Assembly (NCBI RefSeq): GCF_026241135.1 | Contig: NZ_JAPFGA010000016.1 | Location: 58,239-122,238, forward strand | Origin: Galbibacter kalidii | GTDB taxonomy: Bacteria; Bacteroidota; Bacteroidia; Flavobacteriales; Flavobacteriaceae | Direction: 5' to 3' | DNA length: 64,000 nucleotides | Shown: positions 51,781 through 60,351 of the stretch, piece by piece | Layout: every line of letters starts with the position of its first letter | How positions within the stretch are numbered: the first letter of the stretch is position 1 | The notes under the pieces: generated by a model | Told to the model about the DNA's origin: nothing | Database searches by the model: none | Seen by the model: the letters and a program-made list of their open reading frames with translations, nothing else | Translations under genes and position numbers: made by a program

Positions 51781-53169
51781 ATGAAAAATATATTAATTAT
51801 CATAGCTTATTTTGTGTTTCAACTCGGCTTAACCGCACAAAATATTCACAGGACTGCCTGCAATGGTAATTTAGTGAGGTTGGATAGTATGCTTACAAAT
51901 AACGTAATTGATGTAAAAGACAATCGGGGTAGGTCATTATTACATTGGGCAGTAGCATGTAAGAAGAAGGATATATTTGATTTCCTAATCAAAAAGGGAA
52001 TTAATATTAATGGAATTGATAATCAAGGAAAGACACCGATGCATGTTGCAGTTCAATTCGACAACAAAGAATATTTAGACTATTTAATTAAAGTTCAGCC
52101 CAATACTGATTGGCAGTCTAGATTTGGTGCATCGCTTCTTGAAGTCGCAGTTCTAAATAAAAACAAGTCTCTAATTGAAAAATTAATCACGAATGGAATA
52201 GATATTAATATAACTAACAAAAGAGGAAGTACTGCTTTGGAAATTTCACAGAGAATAGGTGCCCTTGATGTTTCTGAACATATAATTTCTTTGGGAGCTG
52301 ATAAAAATCTTGTACGTGTTTTTAAAATGGAAGGAAAGTATATGGGTCAGGAAGAACCAGGGATAAACCCTAAAATGTTCGCACCTAACTTCATTTCAAC
52401 TGAGGAGCAAGAATTTGGTTCAGTATTTAACAAAGAGAGAACAGAATTTTATTTTGGCGTTGATGTAGGTGGAAGAAATGAAATTCGATTTTCGAAGATG
52501 GAAGAAAATCAATGGACTAAACCAGTAACTATACTTTCAGATAAACGATATAATTATAACGATCCATTTCTCTCAAATAAAGAAAATAGATTGTATTTCA
52601 TATCCAAAAGAGCATTAGACGGAAAGGGAGAAATCAAAGATGTTGATATATGGTATGTTGAGAGAATTGATAACGGATGGTCAGAACCAATAAATGCAGG
52701 TTCAAATATTAATACAAGTGGGGATGAATACTATATTTCGTTTACCAATGATGGCACTATGTATTTTGCATCTGATGGTCATACTCGAAAAGATACCACC
52801 AGAACAGACCATGATATATATTACGCCAAGATGATTGATAATGAATTTCAAGAACCAGTACTACTTGATTCAGCAGTAAATACAACAGATTATGAGGCGG
52901 ATGTTTTTGTCTCACCAGATGAATCCTATATTATATTCTGTTCCACTCGTGAAGGCGGTTTTGGAAGAGGAGATTTATATATCAGTTTCAAAAACGATGA
53001 TGGAAATTGGACAAAAGCTGTTAATATGGGTAAAGAAATCAATACCAAACATTATGAATACTGTCCTTTTGTAACTAAAGATGGCAAATACCTACTCTAT
53101 ACAAGCAACCAAGATATTTATTGGGTAAGCACAGAAGTAATATTGAAAATAAAAAATAAAGATAACTAA
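51781..53169 (+). CDS. Secreted ankyrin-repeat and PD40-like beta-propeller protein (cassette E)
   Basis: A 462-residue exported protein. A signal peptide (ends near GLTAQN) precedes about five ankyrin repeats (GRSLLHWAVACKKKDIFDFL; GKTPMHVAVQFDNKEYLDYL; up to residue 180). The C-terminal part has WD40-like/PD40 propeller blades (NDPFLSNKENRLYFISKR; ISFTNDGTMYFASDG; VSPDESYIIFCSTREGGFGR). The combination suggests a periplasmic or surface binding protein. It starts 11 nt after the site 4 core. Confidence 0.85.
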   Translation: MKNILIIIAYFVFQLGLTAQNIHRTACNGNLVRLDSMLTNNVIDVKDNRGRSLLHWAVACKKKDIFDFLIKKGININGIDNQGKTPMHVAVQFDNKEYLDYLIKVQPNTDWQSRFGASLLEVAVLNKNKSLIEKLITNGIDINITNKRGSTALEISQRIGALDVSEHIISLGADKNLVRVFKMEGKYMGQEEPGINPKMFAPNFISTEEQEFGSVFNKERTEFYFGVDVGGRNEIRFSKMEENQWTKPVTILSDKRYNYNDPFLSNKENRLYFISKRALDGKGEIKDVDIWYVERIDNGWSEPINAGSNINTSGDEYYISFTNDGTMYFASDGHTRKDTTRTDHDIYYAKMIDNEFQEPVLLDSAVNTTDYEADVFVSPDESYIIFCSTREGGFGRGDLYISFKNDDGNWTKAVNMGKEINTKHYEYCPFVTKDGKYLLYTSNQDIYWVSTEVILKIKNKDN

Positions 53170-53194
53170 GGCGTTTAAAGCACAAAATTAAAGA

Positions 53195-53641
53195 ATGGAA
53201 CAAGACAAAAACGAACAAAAACCAAACGGACAAAGTGCGACACCTTTTGCAAAGACTTATTTTCACGGGACAAAAGCTGACTTAAAAGTTGGCGACTTAA
53301 TTGAAGTTGGCTTCAATTCGAACTTCGGACAAAAGAAAAATGCAAAATATATCTTTTTAACAGCAACATTAGACGCTGCAATTTGGGGGGCAGAGCTTGC
53401 CTTTGGAGAAGGACGAGAAAGAATTTATTTAGTAGAACCAACAGGAGACATTGAAGACGATCCTGACTTGACGGACAAAAAATTTCCCGGTAATCCAACT
53501 AAATCTTATTGTTCAACAGAACCATTTAGAGTTGTCGGAGAAGTAACGGTTTGGAAAGAACACCCAGTCCAACAAGTTAAGATAATGAAGGAACACCTTG
53601 AAGAACTTAAAGAACAAGGCATTAATTCGTTAAATGATTGA
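53195..53641 (+). CDS. arr: NAD+-rifampin ADP-ribosyltransferase (cassette E)
   Basis: A 148-residue Arr protein that inactivates rifamycins by ADP-ribosylation. Family motifs are TYFHGTKADLKVGDLIEVGF near residue 20, KYIFLTATLDAAIWGAELAF, IYLVEPTGDIEDDPDLTDKK and FPGNPTKSYCSTEPFRVVG. The best-known relatives (arr-2, arr-3) are integron gene cassettes, which agrees with its place inside this array. Whether it confers resistance here is not known. 25 nt after the ankyrin gene, with no site between. Confidence 0.95.
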   Translation: MEQDKNEQKPNGQSATPFAKTYFHGTKADLKVGDLIEVGFNSNFGQKKNAKYIFLTATLDAAIWGAELAFGEGRERIYLVEPTGDIEDDPDLTDKKFPGNPTKSYCSTEPFRVVGEVTVWKEHPVQQVKIMKEHLEELKEQGINSLND

Positions 53642-53646
53642 ACAAA

Positions 53647-53847
53647 ATGCAGACATACAGTAAAAAAGAATTAGAAGAAGCCAAGTTTGCGATTAATTCA
53701 ACAATCGGCAAATGTGAAAAGTCATTACAAAAGATAATGGATAAATCACCACAAAAAACCCTGCTTACGAGACGAATTAAAGCACTTAAAATATCATTAG
53801 AATTGATAGACAATGCACTTCTAAATTTAATGAGTGATGAAAAATAA
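53647..53847 (+). CDS. Small hypothetical protein (cassette E)
   Basis: A 66-residue helical protein (MQTYSKKELEEAKFAINSTI, then KSPQKTLLTRRIKALKISLE). I have seen this small family in several Bacteroidota and Firmicutes contexts but know of no function. It begins 5 nt after the arr stop and is probably co-transcribed. Confidence 0.7.
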   Translation: MQTYSKKELEEAKFAINSTIGKCEKSLQKIMDKSPQKTLLTRRIKALKISLELIDNALLNLMSDEK

Positions 53848-53857
53848 GAAACAACGA

Positions 53858-53995
53858 CCCGCTAACAGCACCTAAGAAAACATGGGGTGGACAGTGGATT
53901 CCGAAGGGTTCGTTCTTCGTGGCTATCTTTGTCACGGGCGGACAGGAAAGCGCTCCAAAAAGCCCCACGTTTCATAGCTGCCAAACGTTATATTA
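53858..53995 (+). repeat. attC-like site 5
   Basis: Left core CCCGCTAAC (53858-53866), arm CCTAAGAAAACATGGGGTGG, opposed arm CCCCACGTTTCATAG, right core GTTATATTA (53987-53995). Over 100 bp of the body (GACAGTGG...TTCCGAAGGGTTCGTTC...) matches site 4. Confidence 0.8.
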
Positions 53996-54075
53996 AATGC
54001 AAAAATACCTTGTAACCAAGTTCAAAGTCAATCGTCTTACTAGCAACAAACAATTTGAATCATTAAAACACATCC

Positions 54076-54927
54076 ATGAAGACAAAAGACATTTTATCAA
54101 AACCAATAGTATTATTAGCCATATTAATACTAACAACCGCAACAGCCACTTTACCCATAATTGATTACAGGTCAAACGGAATTATACGCCACGATACAGA
54201 CATAGCAAAGTATGAAGAATTAGGAAATCGACCAGAATTTAATTGTGTTGGTCGTTACTCTGAATCCGAAGAAAGTCAGGATTATGCGGTTGGTGTTTTG
54301 ATATCATCTAAATGGGTATTGACAGCACAACATTTTCTACAAGATTCGTCTGTTTGGAAGTTTGGGGACAAATTTTATAGAACCAAGAAAATAATTAGAC
54401 ATCCTGAACTGAAACCTGGCGCTGAAGAAACTCAATGGAATGGATGGGATATGGCATTGGTAGAACTTGATAAACCAGTTTTGGACATAGAACCAGCTAA
54501 ACGCTATTATGGAAATAAAGAGATGGGACAGATTATTACGAAAATTGGATATGGGTATATTGGAAACGGAAAAACAGGAATGGACACTCCAAGGAAACAA
54601 GAAAAACTCGGTGGACAAAATGTTGTAGATGCAATAGGCGGAACATTTGAAAACAGAGAGTTTAGTACCAATGTTATGATTTGTGATTTCGACAGCCCTG
54701 AAACTTCCGACTTCAACCATTTTGGTTCTCCAATACCTCTTGAACTGGAAATCGGAGGCTCGAAAGGAGATAGTGGTGGCGGAATATTCATGGACTACAA
54801 TGGGCAAATGGTATTTGTGGGAATAGTTTCCGGTGCACTCAACCGAGAAATAAAATATGGAGCAGTCATGGCTTTAGCAAGAGTATCTACTGCAAACCAA
54901 TGGATTGATTCTATTATTTCTGAATAG
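54076..54927 (+). CDS. Trypsin-like serine protease, exported (cassette F)
   Basis: A 283-residue S1-family protease with an N-terminal signal or anchor helix (SKPIVLLAILILTTATATLP). The triad is readable: His in WVLTAQHFL near residue 85 (usual form TAAHC), Asp in WDMALVEL near 126 and Ser in KGDSGGGIF near 232. A short acidic loop replaces the disulfides of animal trypsins. It is the only gene between sites 5 and 6. Target unknown. Confidence 0.92.
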   Translation: MKTKDILSKPIVLLAILILTTATATLPIIDYRSNGIIRHDTDIAKYEELGNRPEFNCVGRYSESEESQDYAVGVLISSKWVLTAQHFLQDSSVWKFGDKFYRTKKIIRHPELKPGAEETQWNGWDMALVELDKPVLDIEPAKRYYGNKEMGQIITKIGYGYIGNGKTGMDTPRKQEKLGGQNVVDAIGGTFENREFSTNVMICDFDSPETSDFNHFGSPIPLELEIGGSKGDSGGGIFMDYNGQMVFVGIVSGALNREIKYGAVMALARVSTANQWIDSIISE

Positions 54928-54957
54928 TGTTATAAGGTTGCGTTGCGGAAAAGCACT

Positions 54958-55075
54958 GAATATAACAAATGGTTATAATAAATTAAAAACAAAATACAAC
55001 GATTTGGCTCAGTGCAAAACTGAAAGTTCATCGCTTTCAACTGCCCTACTTGCCATATACTAAACGTTGTGCATC
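54958..55075 (+). repeat. attC-like site 6
   Basis: Left core GAATATAAC (54958-54966) and right core GTTGTGCATC (55066-55075). The stem is poorer than in other sites. The left core is chosen because it is 8 of 9 complementary to cassette F's start GTTATATTA (53987-53995). Confidence 0.6.
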
Positions 55076-55099
55076 ATTGTCCGAATAAAAAAAAATCTA

Positions 55100-56071
55100 A
55101 TGAAAGCGATTATATTAAAGGAATACGGATTGCCGAATGTTCTTGAGATTGGGGAAGTTGTAAAACCGATTCCGAATGACAAGGAAGTACTGGTGAGAAT
55201 TCACTCAGCATCCATCAATGATTGGGATTGGGGGTTGGTCAGGGGCAAACCATTTATGATTCGTTTGATGTACGGTCTAAAAAAGCCAAAAATAAATATT
55301 CCTGGGGTAGACGTTTCCGGAAAAATCGAAGCGGTGGGCGGTAAAGTGAGTTCCTTTAAAATCGGTGATGAGATATACTGCGATCTGTCAGAATGCGGAT
55401 TTGCCGGATTTGCCGAATACGTTTGTGTACCAGAAAAAAAATTGTCCAAAAAACCTTCCAATATCAGTTATAATGACGCCTCTGCTCTGCCACATGCCGG
55501 ATTACTCGCTTTTCAGGGACTTGTGGAGAAGGGAAAGGTGAAATCTGGACAGCGTATCCTAATCAATGGTGCCGGAGGCGGTGTCGGAACCTTGGGAATT
55601 CAAATCTTGAAATCATATGGGCTAAAGGTAACTGGCGTTGACAGTGACGAAAAATTTGATTTGATGAAATCGCTAGGATTTGACAGCGTGATGGATTATA
55701 AAAAAGTGGACTTTACCGAAAATGGAGAAAAATATGACCTTATCCTTGATACAAAATCAAACAGATCCGTATTTAAATATGCACGATCCCTCAAAAAAAA
55801 TGGCACTTATATCACAGTTGGAGGATCGATGTACAGATTGTTCGAAATATTATTGTTAGGTTCGCTAATATCACTTTTTACCAGTAAAAAGCTGAGCGTA
55901 CTCAATCTTAAGCCAAATAAAGGTTTAGACCAGATTTCTAAACTTGTGGAAAAGGGACAAATAAGACCTGTTGTTGATGGCCCCTACGGATTTGATAAAA
56001 TCCCTAAGTTGATTCAATATTTCGGTGAGGGCAAGCATTTGGGAAAGATTATAGTTGAAATTGAAAAATAA
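55100..56071 (+). CDS. MDR-type NAD(P)-dependent alcohol dehydrogenase/quinone reductase (cassette G)
   Basis: A 323-residue medium-chain dehydrogenase. The N-terminal GroES-like domain has VLVRIHSASINDWDWGLVRG and GVDVSGKIEAVGGKVSSFKI; the Rossmann domain has INGAGGGVGTLGIQI near residue 155. The structural and catalytic zinc ligands of classic alcohol dehydrogenases are missing, pointing to the zinc-free quinone-oxidoreductase-like branch. The start MKAIILKEYG at 55100 is chosen over an upstream start that lies in the site 6 core. Confidence 0.9.
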   Translation: MKAIILKEYGLPNVLEIGEVVKPIPNDKEVLVRIHSASINDWDWGLVRGKPFMIRLMYGLKKPKINIPGVDVSGKIEAVGGKVSSFKIGDEIYCDLSECGFAGFAEYVCVPEKKLSKKPSNISYNDASALPHAGLLAFQGLVEKGKVKSGQRILINGAGGGVGTLGIQILKSYGLKVTGVDSDEKFDLMKSLGFDSVMDYKKVDFTENGEKYDLILDTKSNRSVFKYARSLKKNGTYITVGGSMYRLFEILLLGSLISLFTSKKLSVLNLKPNKGLDQISKLVEKGQIRPVVDGPYGFDKIPKLIQYFGEGKHLGKIIVEIEK

Positions 56072-56072
56072 C

Positions 56073-56289
56073 GACGCACAACACCAATAACCGGTTGCAC
56101 AACCCACTAATTTTATAAATACTACCATCCACAGCCATCGTCTAAAACCGTTTTGTTTTTGTGAGAAACTGTAATGAGGTTGTTTAAGGTTGGGGGAGTG
56201 AAAAAGGGTAATAAAACGGAAAAGTGTTGTTATCCCGGAATTTTAAAGGATAAATTGTTAATTTGCTAGTGATATAACGGGTTGGCAGT
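56073..56289 (+). repeat. attC-like site 7 (long form)
   Basis: Left core GACGCACAAC (56073-56082) and right core GTTGGCAGT (56281-56289), 217 bp. The left core is 9 of 10 complementary to cassette G's start GTTGTGCATC. Most of the body (about 56113-56296) is duplicated in site 8. Confidence 0.65.
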
Positions 56290-56309
56290 AATTATGGAAA
56301 TGAACTAAA

Positions 56310-56786
56310 ATGAATAAAACATATAGAAAAGGAGCTATTGGAGCTTTAACTGACGAATATGAAAAAGCTCTTGAGGAATTAAAAACACTTCTCATCAAGA
56401 TTCCTGATGCTGAATTTATAAAAGTATATAACAAAGAAGTTGATACGGACTTTCAATCAGTAAGAAATATAGTTTTACATATCATTCGCTCTGGATATGT
56501 TTATGCAAACCATATTAGAAAAAGATTTGGAAACAATTATGTAGTTCCTGAAATAGAAACTACAAAAACAGAGCAAGGAATATTTGAACTTGATAAAATG
56601 TTTGAATATACTGTTGAAACTTTTGAAGATAAATGGCTTCTGACTGATGACGAATTAATGAATACAATAATCAAAACTTCTTGGACAACTTATGATTTAG
56701 AAGCTATAATTGAACATTCAATAGTTCATATTTTAAGGCATAGACTTCAGATTGAAAAAATGATTCTCAAATACGAAATTTTATAA
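56310..56786 (+). CDS. DinB/DUF664-like protein (cassette H)
   Basis: A 158-residue four-helix protein with metal-ligand-like histidines at NIVLHIIRSG and EHSIVHILRHRLQIEK, matching the DinB superfamily, whose members include thiol transferases. Function unknown. It lies alone in its direction, 118 bp before the MarR gene, within the same array unit. Confidence 0.7.
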   Translation: MNKTYRKGAIGALTDEYEKALEELKTLLIKIPDAEFIKVYNKEVDTDFQSVRNIVLHIIRSGYVYANHIRKRFGNNYVVPEIETTKTEQGIFELDKMFEYTVETFEDKWLLTDDELMNTIIKTSWTTYDLEAIIEHSIVHILRHRLQIEKMILKYEIL

Positions 56787-56844
56787 AAATAATTACTCAA
56801 TTTTAAACTGTAGCCATATTTCAGGAGAATATACATATAATTTA

Positions 56845-56868
56845 TATAGTCAACTATATAGTCAACTA
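56845..56868 (+). promoter_or_regulatory. Tandem repeat operator before the MarR gene
   Basis: TATAGTCAACTA occurs twice in direct tandem (56845-56856 and 56857-56868), 9 nt upstream of the -7 box. Probably the MarR autoregulatory site, covering the -33 region. Confidence 0.75.
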
Positions 56869-56877
56869 TTTTTTTAT

Positions 56878-56885
56878 TATATTTG
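56878..56885 (+). promoter_or_regulatory. -7 box TATATTTG of the MarR operon
   Basis: Perfect TAnnTTTG 18 nt before the MarR ATG at 56904. Confidence 0.7.
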
Positions 56886-56903
56886 CATTCTAATAACTAA
56901 AAT

Positions 56904-57398
56904 ATGAGAGAAGATTTTATAAAAGAACTTGGCTACAAAGCCTTGGATAGTCGATTAAAAAGAATAAGTGATAGAATGTCTCACGATATACGAAAACTAT
57001 ATAAAGAATTAGATGTGGATGTTGAACCAAATTGGTATCTCGTATTTATGCTTTTACAAAAAACGGATAAGGTTTCAATATCCTATATAGCAGAACATTT
57101 AGGTTACGCACATCCATCGATTGTAGTTATCGTGAAAAAAATGACTGAAAAAGGCTATTTGGAAACCCTTCAAGACAACAAAGACAAAAGGAAACAAATT
57201 ATTTCATTATCTGAAAAAGCAAAAACACTAATTCCTAAACTTGAGATACTTTGGGATAGTTGCGAAAAGGCAATCTTTAATATCATAGGTAAAGATTTAA
57301 GTGTTCTCAAATACCTAGATAATATAGATTTTGAGCTTCAAAAAACTTCATTTCACAATAGATTCAAACAAGAGTATTTAAACTCAATTAAACAATGA
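56904..57398 (+). CDS. MarR-family regulator (cassette H)
   Basis: A 164-residue winged-helix regulator: VSISYIAEHLGYAHPSIVVI as the HTH, then MTEKGYLETLQDNKDKRKQI as the wing with the DxRxxxI-type motif. It has its own promoter with a tandem operator, and its stop overlaps the possible first start of the following gene, so it heads an operon with the next two genes. Confidence 0.9.
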   Translation: MREDFIKELGYKALDSRLKRISDRMSHDIRKLYKELDVDVEPNWYLVFMLLQKTDKVSISYIAEHLGYAHPSIVVIVKKMTEKGYLETLQDNKDKRKQIISLSEKAKTLIPKLEILWDSCEKAIFNIIGKDLSVLKYLDNIDFELQKTSFHNRFKQEYLNSIKQ

Positions 57399-57400
57399 TT

Positions 57401-58165
57401 ATGAAAAAATCAATTTTTATTATAGTACTTCTATTTTCTAGTATAGTTTCATTTGCTACACAAACTAAAATCATAGTAAGGGCAAAAGCCAAGGATGCTA
57501 AATTTATAGGTAGTTCACTTGGTGGTGCTTATGTTATAATAAGAAACACGGCCAATAACAAAATTTTAGCAGAGGGTAAAACGAGTGGTAGCACTGGAAA
57601 CACAAATTTGATAATGAAGACACCAAGAGAAAGAGGAAATTTGATTACAAATGACCAAACTGCCAAATTCTTGGCAACTATTGATATTGACGAACCAACA
57701 TTCATCAGCATTCAGGTAGTTTCACCATTTAACAACAGGCAAGCACAAGTAAAAGCCAGCACAGAATTATGGCTAATTCCTGGTAAGGACATTTTGGGAG
57801 ATGGAATTATTCTAGAAATTCCAGGATTTATTATAGACACATTAAAACCTAGAACACATCAATTTATTTCCTTAAACTCTATTAAAAATAAACCTTTTAA
57901 AATAAAAACAAACATAGTAATGATGTGTGGTTGTGTCATAGATAAAGGAGGAATATGGAACTCTGACGAAATAGAAGTAAAAGGGATTCTTAAAAAAAAC
58001 GGAGTATATTTTAAGGATATAGATATGTTGCTTACCGAAACAAATCTGTTTGAAGGGAACACAACTCTGCATTCAGCAGGAAATTATGAACTCACAGTCT
58101 ATGCATACAACCCAAAAAACGGAAATACAGGTGTAGATAAAATTAATTATGTGATTTATGAATAA
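57401..58165 (+). CDS. Exported hypothetical protein (cassette H)
   Basis: A 254-residue protein with signal peptide (KKSIFIIVLLFSSIVSFATQ). An alternative ATG at 57395 overlaps the MarR stop (ATGA). The mature part looks beta-rich with two similar lobes: AKFIGSSLGGAYVIIRNTAN and later NIVMMCGCVIDKGGIWNSDE. No family recognised. It overlaps the serine hydrolase gene by 8 nt, implying coupled expression. Confidence 0.72.
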   Translation: MKKSIFIIVLLFSSIVSFATQTKIIVRAKAKDAKFIGSSLGGAYVIIRNTANNKILAEGKTSGSTGNTNLIMKTPRERGNLITNDQTAKFLATIDIDEPTFISIQVVSPFNNRQAQVKASTELWLIPGKDILGDGIILEIPGFIIDTLKPRTHQFISLNSIKNKPFKIKTNIVMMCGCVIDKGGIWNSDEIEVKGILKKNGVYFKDIDMLLTETNLFEGNTTLHSAGNYELTVYAYNPKNGNTGVDKINYVIYE

Positions 58166-59282
58166 ATTATCCATATTAATAATAACATTAGCTATTAGCT
58201 CTTGTAGTTTTTACAATTCAAGTACAGATAAAAAGAAACAATTAAACAATGAACAAAATCGCATTCAACAGATTGTAAATAAAGAAGTTTCCGAGTTTAT
58301 CAAACAACCCGAGTTTTCAGCTCTATCGGGTGCTTTGTATGTTAATGGTAAAACCTACCAGTTTCACTTTGGAAGGCTAATTAACGGAATAAAGCCTAAT
58401 AATAAAACACTTTATGAAATTGGCTCTATTACAAAAACCTACGTAGGTTTATTGCTCTCACAAGCGATATATGACCATAAACTCAATCTTGATGACAATA
58501 TTGAGATTTATTTAAATGGTAAATACCCAAATCTCAAGTTGGACAACAATCGCCCAATTACGTTGAGAAATTTGATAACACATACAGCAGGACTGCCAAT
58601 GATTATTAATTGTAATAAAAAAGGACAAACCATAGAAGAGCAGCTATCGTGCTTTAAAACCTTCACTAAAGAAGATTTTTTCGAACAATTAAAAAAGGTA
58701 AAACTTGTAGATAAATCTGGAAAGAATTATCATTATTCAAATGCAGGAATTCAGTTAGTTGGTTCCATTTTGGAAAACATCTACCAATCACCTTTTAAAT
58801 CACTTTTAAAGAAGTTTGTGTTCTCACGCTCCAAAGAGCAAAACACTTACATAAAAACAAATGATAGTCTTAATAACAGAATCGTCATTGGGAAAAACAA
58901 CAAAGGAGAGAAAATGCCATTAGAAAACGGTGGTTATGAATTTGCAGGTGGTTTGAAATCTTCTACCGAATCGATGTTAAAATACATCAAAATGTATTTA
59001 GAAAGCAACGACCCAGTTGTCAAACAATCAATGAACTTACTGGCTGGAAACGAAAAATATGGCAGAGCTTACGCTTGGAACACTTTCGAATTTGACCAAC
59101 CCAATAAAATGCTCTATCATAATGGAGGTACTTTTGGTGAATCCTCTTGGATAGCTCTTTATCCAGATAAAAAAATAGGGGTATTTTTAGTTACCAATGT
59201 TATGACGGAAGATTCACAAGGTAAATTGAATGAGTTATCAAATAAAATAATTGAAAGAATATTTGAAGGAAACGATGATTGA
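58158..59282 (+). CDS. Serine hydrolase, class C beta-lactamase/DD-peptidase family, lipoprotein (cassette H)
   Basis: A 374-residue exported lipoprotein (lipobox AISSC). Active-site motifs are SITK near residue 90 (SxxK), YSN near 192 (Tyr-x-Asn) and YHNGGTFG near 320 in place of KTG. This is the AmpC-like esterase/peptidase family; lactamase activity is possible but not shown. Under MarR control as the last gene of the operon. Confidence 0.9.
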   Translation: MNKLSILIITLAISSCSFYNSSTDKKKQLNNEQNRIQQIVNKEVSEFIKQPEFSALSGALYVNGKTYQFHFGRLINGIKPNNKTLYEIGSITKTYVGLLLSQAIYDHKLNLDDNIEIYLNGKYPNLKLDNNRPITLRNLITHTAGLPMIINCNKKGQTIEEQLSCFKTFTKEDFFEQLKKVKLVDKSGKNYHYSNAGIQLVGSILENIYQSPFKSLLKKFVFSRSKEQNTYIKTNDSLNNRIVIGKNNKGEKMPLENGGYEFAGGLKSSTESMLKYIKMYLESNDPVVKQSMNLLAGNEKYGRAYAWNTFEFDQPNKMLYHNGGTFGESSWIALYPDKKIGVFLVTNVMTEDSQGKLNELSNKIIERIFEGNDD

Positions 59283-59392
59283 GATTAAAAAAGCGAAAAA
59301 TAAGGCTGAATATAAAATTATAAAAACTGTCACGGAAAAACATTGATTGAACGAATTGACAATGATTATAAAGAGATAATTGGAAAGAAATA

Positions 59393-59587
59393 ACATTACA
59401 CAAGCCTATAATTAATAAAATATTGCCGTCCATAGCCACCGCTAAGAGGGTTTTGTTTTTATGAGAAACTGTAAGGGGGGTGTTTAAGGTTGGGGGGTAA
59501 AAGGGTAATAAAACGGAAAAGTGTTGTTATCCCGGAATTTTAAAGGATAAATTGGTAATTTGGTAGTGATATAACGAGTTGGCGGTA
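59393..59587 (+). repeat. attC-like site 8 (long form)
   Basis: Body 59413-59592 is a near copy of site 7. The right core GTTGGCGGTA (59578-59587) is exactly complementary to cassette I's end TACCGCCAAC. The left core (ATTACACAAG) is atypical and does not match cassette H's start. It fills the 312-bp gap after the hydrolase gene. Confidence 0.6.
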
Positions 59588-59594
59588 ATTAAAA

Positions 59595-60083
59595 ATGACA
59601 AGACTCTACTACATAACAATTTCACTGATTTTATTAATGTTCGGTTGCAAAGAGACAAACAAGCAAGACAAGAGTAAAATTCAGTTGAAGTATGAAATCA
59701 TTCCTGAAGACTACGACAGGAACTTGTATTACGTTAATTGGACTGACACTTTAGGATTAAGTGAAGGCTATTTGCCCAACAAGATTTTAAAGAGACCTAA
59801 AGAAATTTGGTGTTTCGTTACAAATCAGGAAAATGACACTTTAGGCTATTACAAAGGACTTAGTATGGCTCAAACGTTTTGCTATTTTCAGACGACAGAC
59901 TCAATCGTGACTTTGAATTTTATGATTGGTCTCAACATGTTTCCTGACAAATTTGAAAATGACTCTACAGGTGCAAAAGCATATTGGGAAGTAAACAAAA
60001 CGCCAATTGAATTCGAACCAATTAAGATTAATATCAAGAATGGCTTAAGAAAAGAATTTGAAGTCGAATTGAATGAAAAATAA
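59595..60083 (+). CDS. Hypothetical lipoprotein (cassette I)
   Basis: A 162-residue lipoprotein (lipobox LMFGC). Mature sequence with YYVNWTDTLGLSEGYLPNKI and SMAQTFCYFQTTDSIVTLNF; no family recognised. The ATG lies 8 nt after the site 8 core and the stop 1 nt before the site 9 core, giving the tightest cassette in the array. Confidence 0.72.
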   Translation: MTRLYYITISLILLMFGCKETNKQDKSKIQLKYEIIPEDYDRNLYYVNWTDTLGLSEGYLPNKILKRPKEIWCFVTNQENDTLGYYKGLSMAQTFCYFQTTDSIVTLNFMIGLNMFPDKFENDSTGAKAYWEVNKTPIEFEPIKINIKNGLRKEFEVELNEK

Positions 60084-60084
60084 C

Positions 60085-60221
60085 TACCGCCAACAAAACC
60101 TAAGAAAACATGCGGGTTGACAAGGTAAAATGAAAATTCGTACATTTAATAAAACTTGGTTCTCGGTTGACAAAGACGTGTTCCAAAACCCACACGTTTC
60201 TTAGCCAGGGCCGTTGGCAGT
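60085..60221 (+). repeat. attC-like site 9
   Basis: Left core TACCGCCAAC (60085-60094), arm CTAAGAAAACATGCGGGTT (60100-60118), opposed arm AACCCACACGTTTCTTAG (60187-60204), right core GTTGGCAGT (60213-60221). The clearest hairpin of the set; the left arm has one extra A as an extrahelical base. Confidence 0.82.
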
Positions 60222-60312
60222 CATGCAATGTAAACTCAATTTCCAGAGGACAATCGCTAAATTGTATCAGGCTTCCCAACATCTGTATAAGATTCCGGCG
60301 ATGCCTTTACAC

Positions 60313-60320
60313 TAATTTTG
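60313..60320 (+). promoter_or_regulatory. -7 box TAATTTTG of cassette J
   Basis: Perfect TAnnTTTG, 31 nt before the SDR start; no clear -33 box. Confidence 0.5.
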
Positions 60321-60351
60321 TGTCAAATTTAATTTAAATAGTAAAGAAATT

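Noticed and set aside
53158..53194. A collapsed array site between the ankyrin gene and arr (GATAAC...GCGTTT)
   Set aside because: Only a few core-like bases are present, with no stem, and the boundary bases do not complement any unit end.
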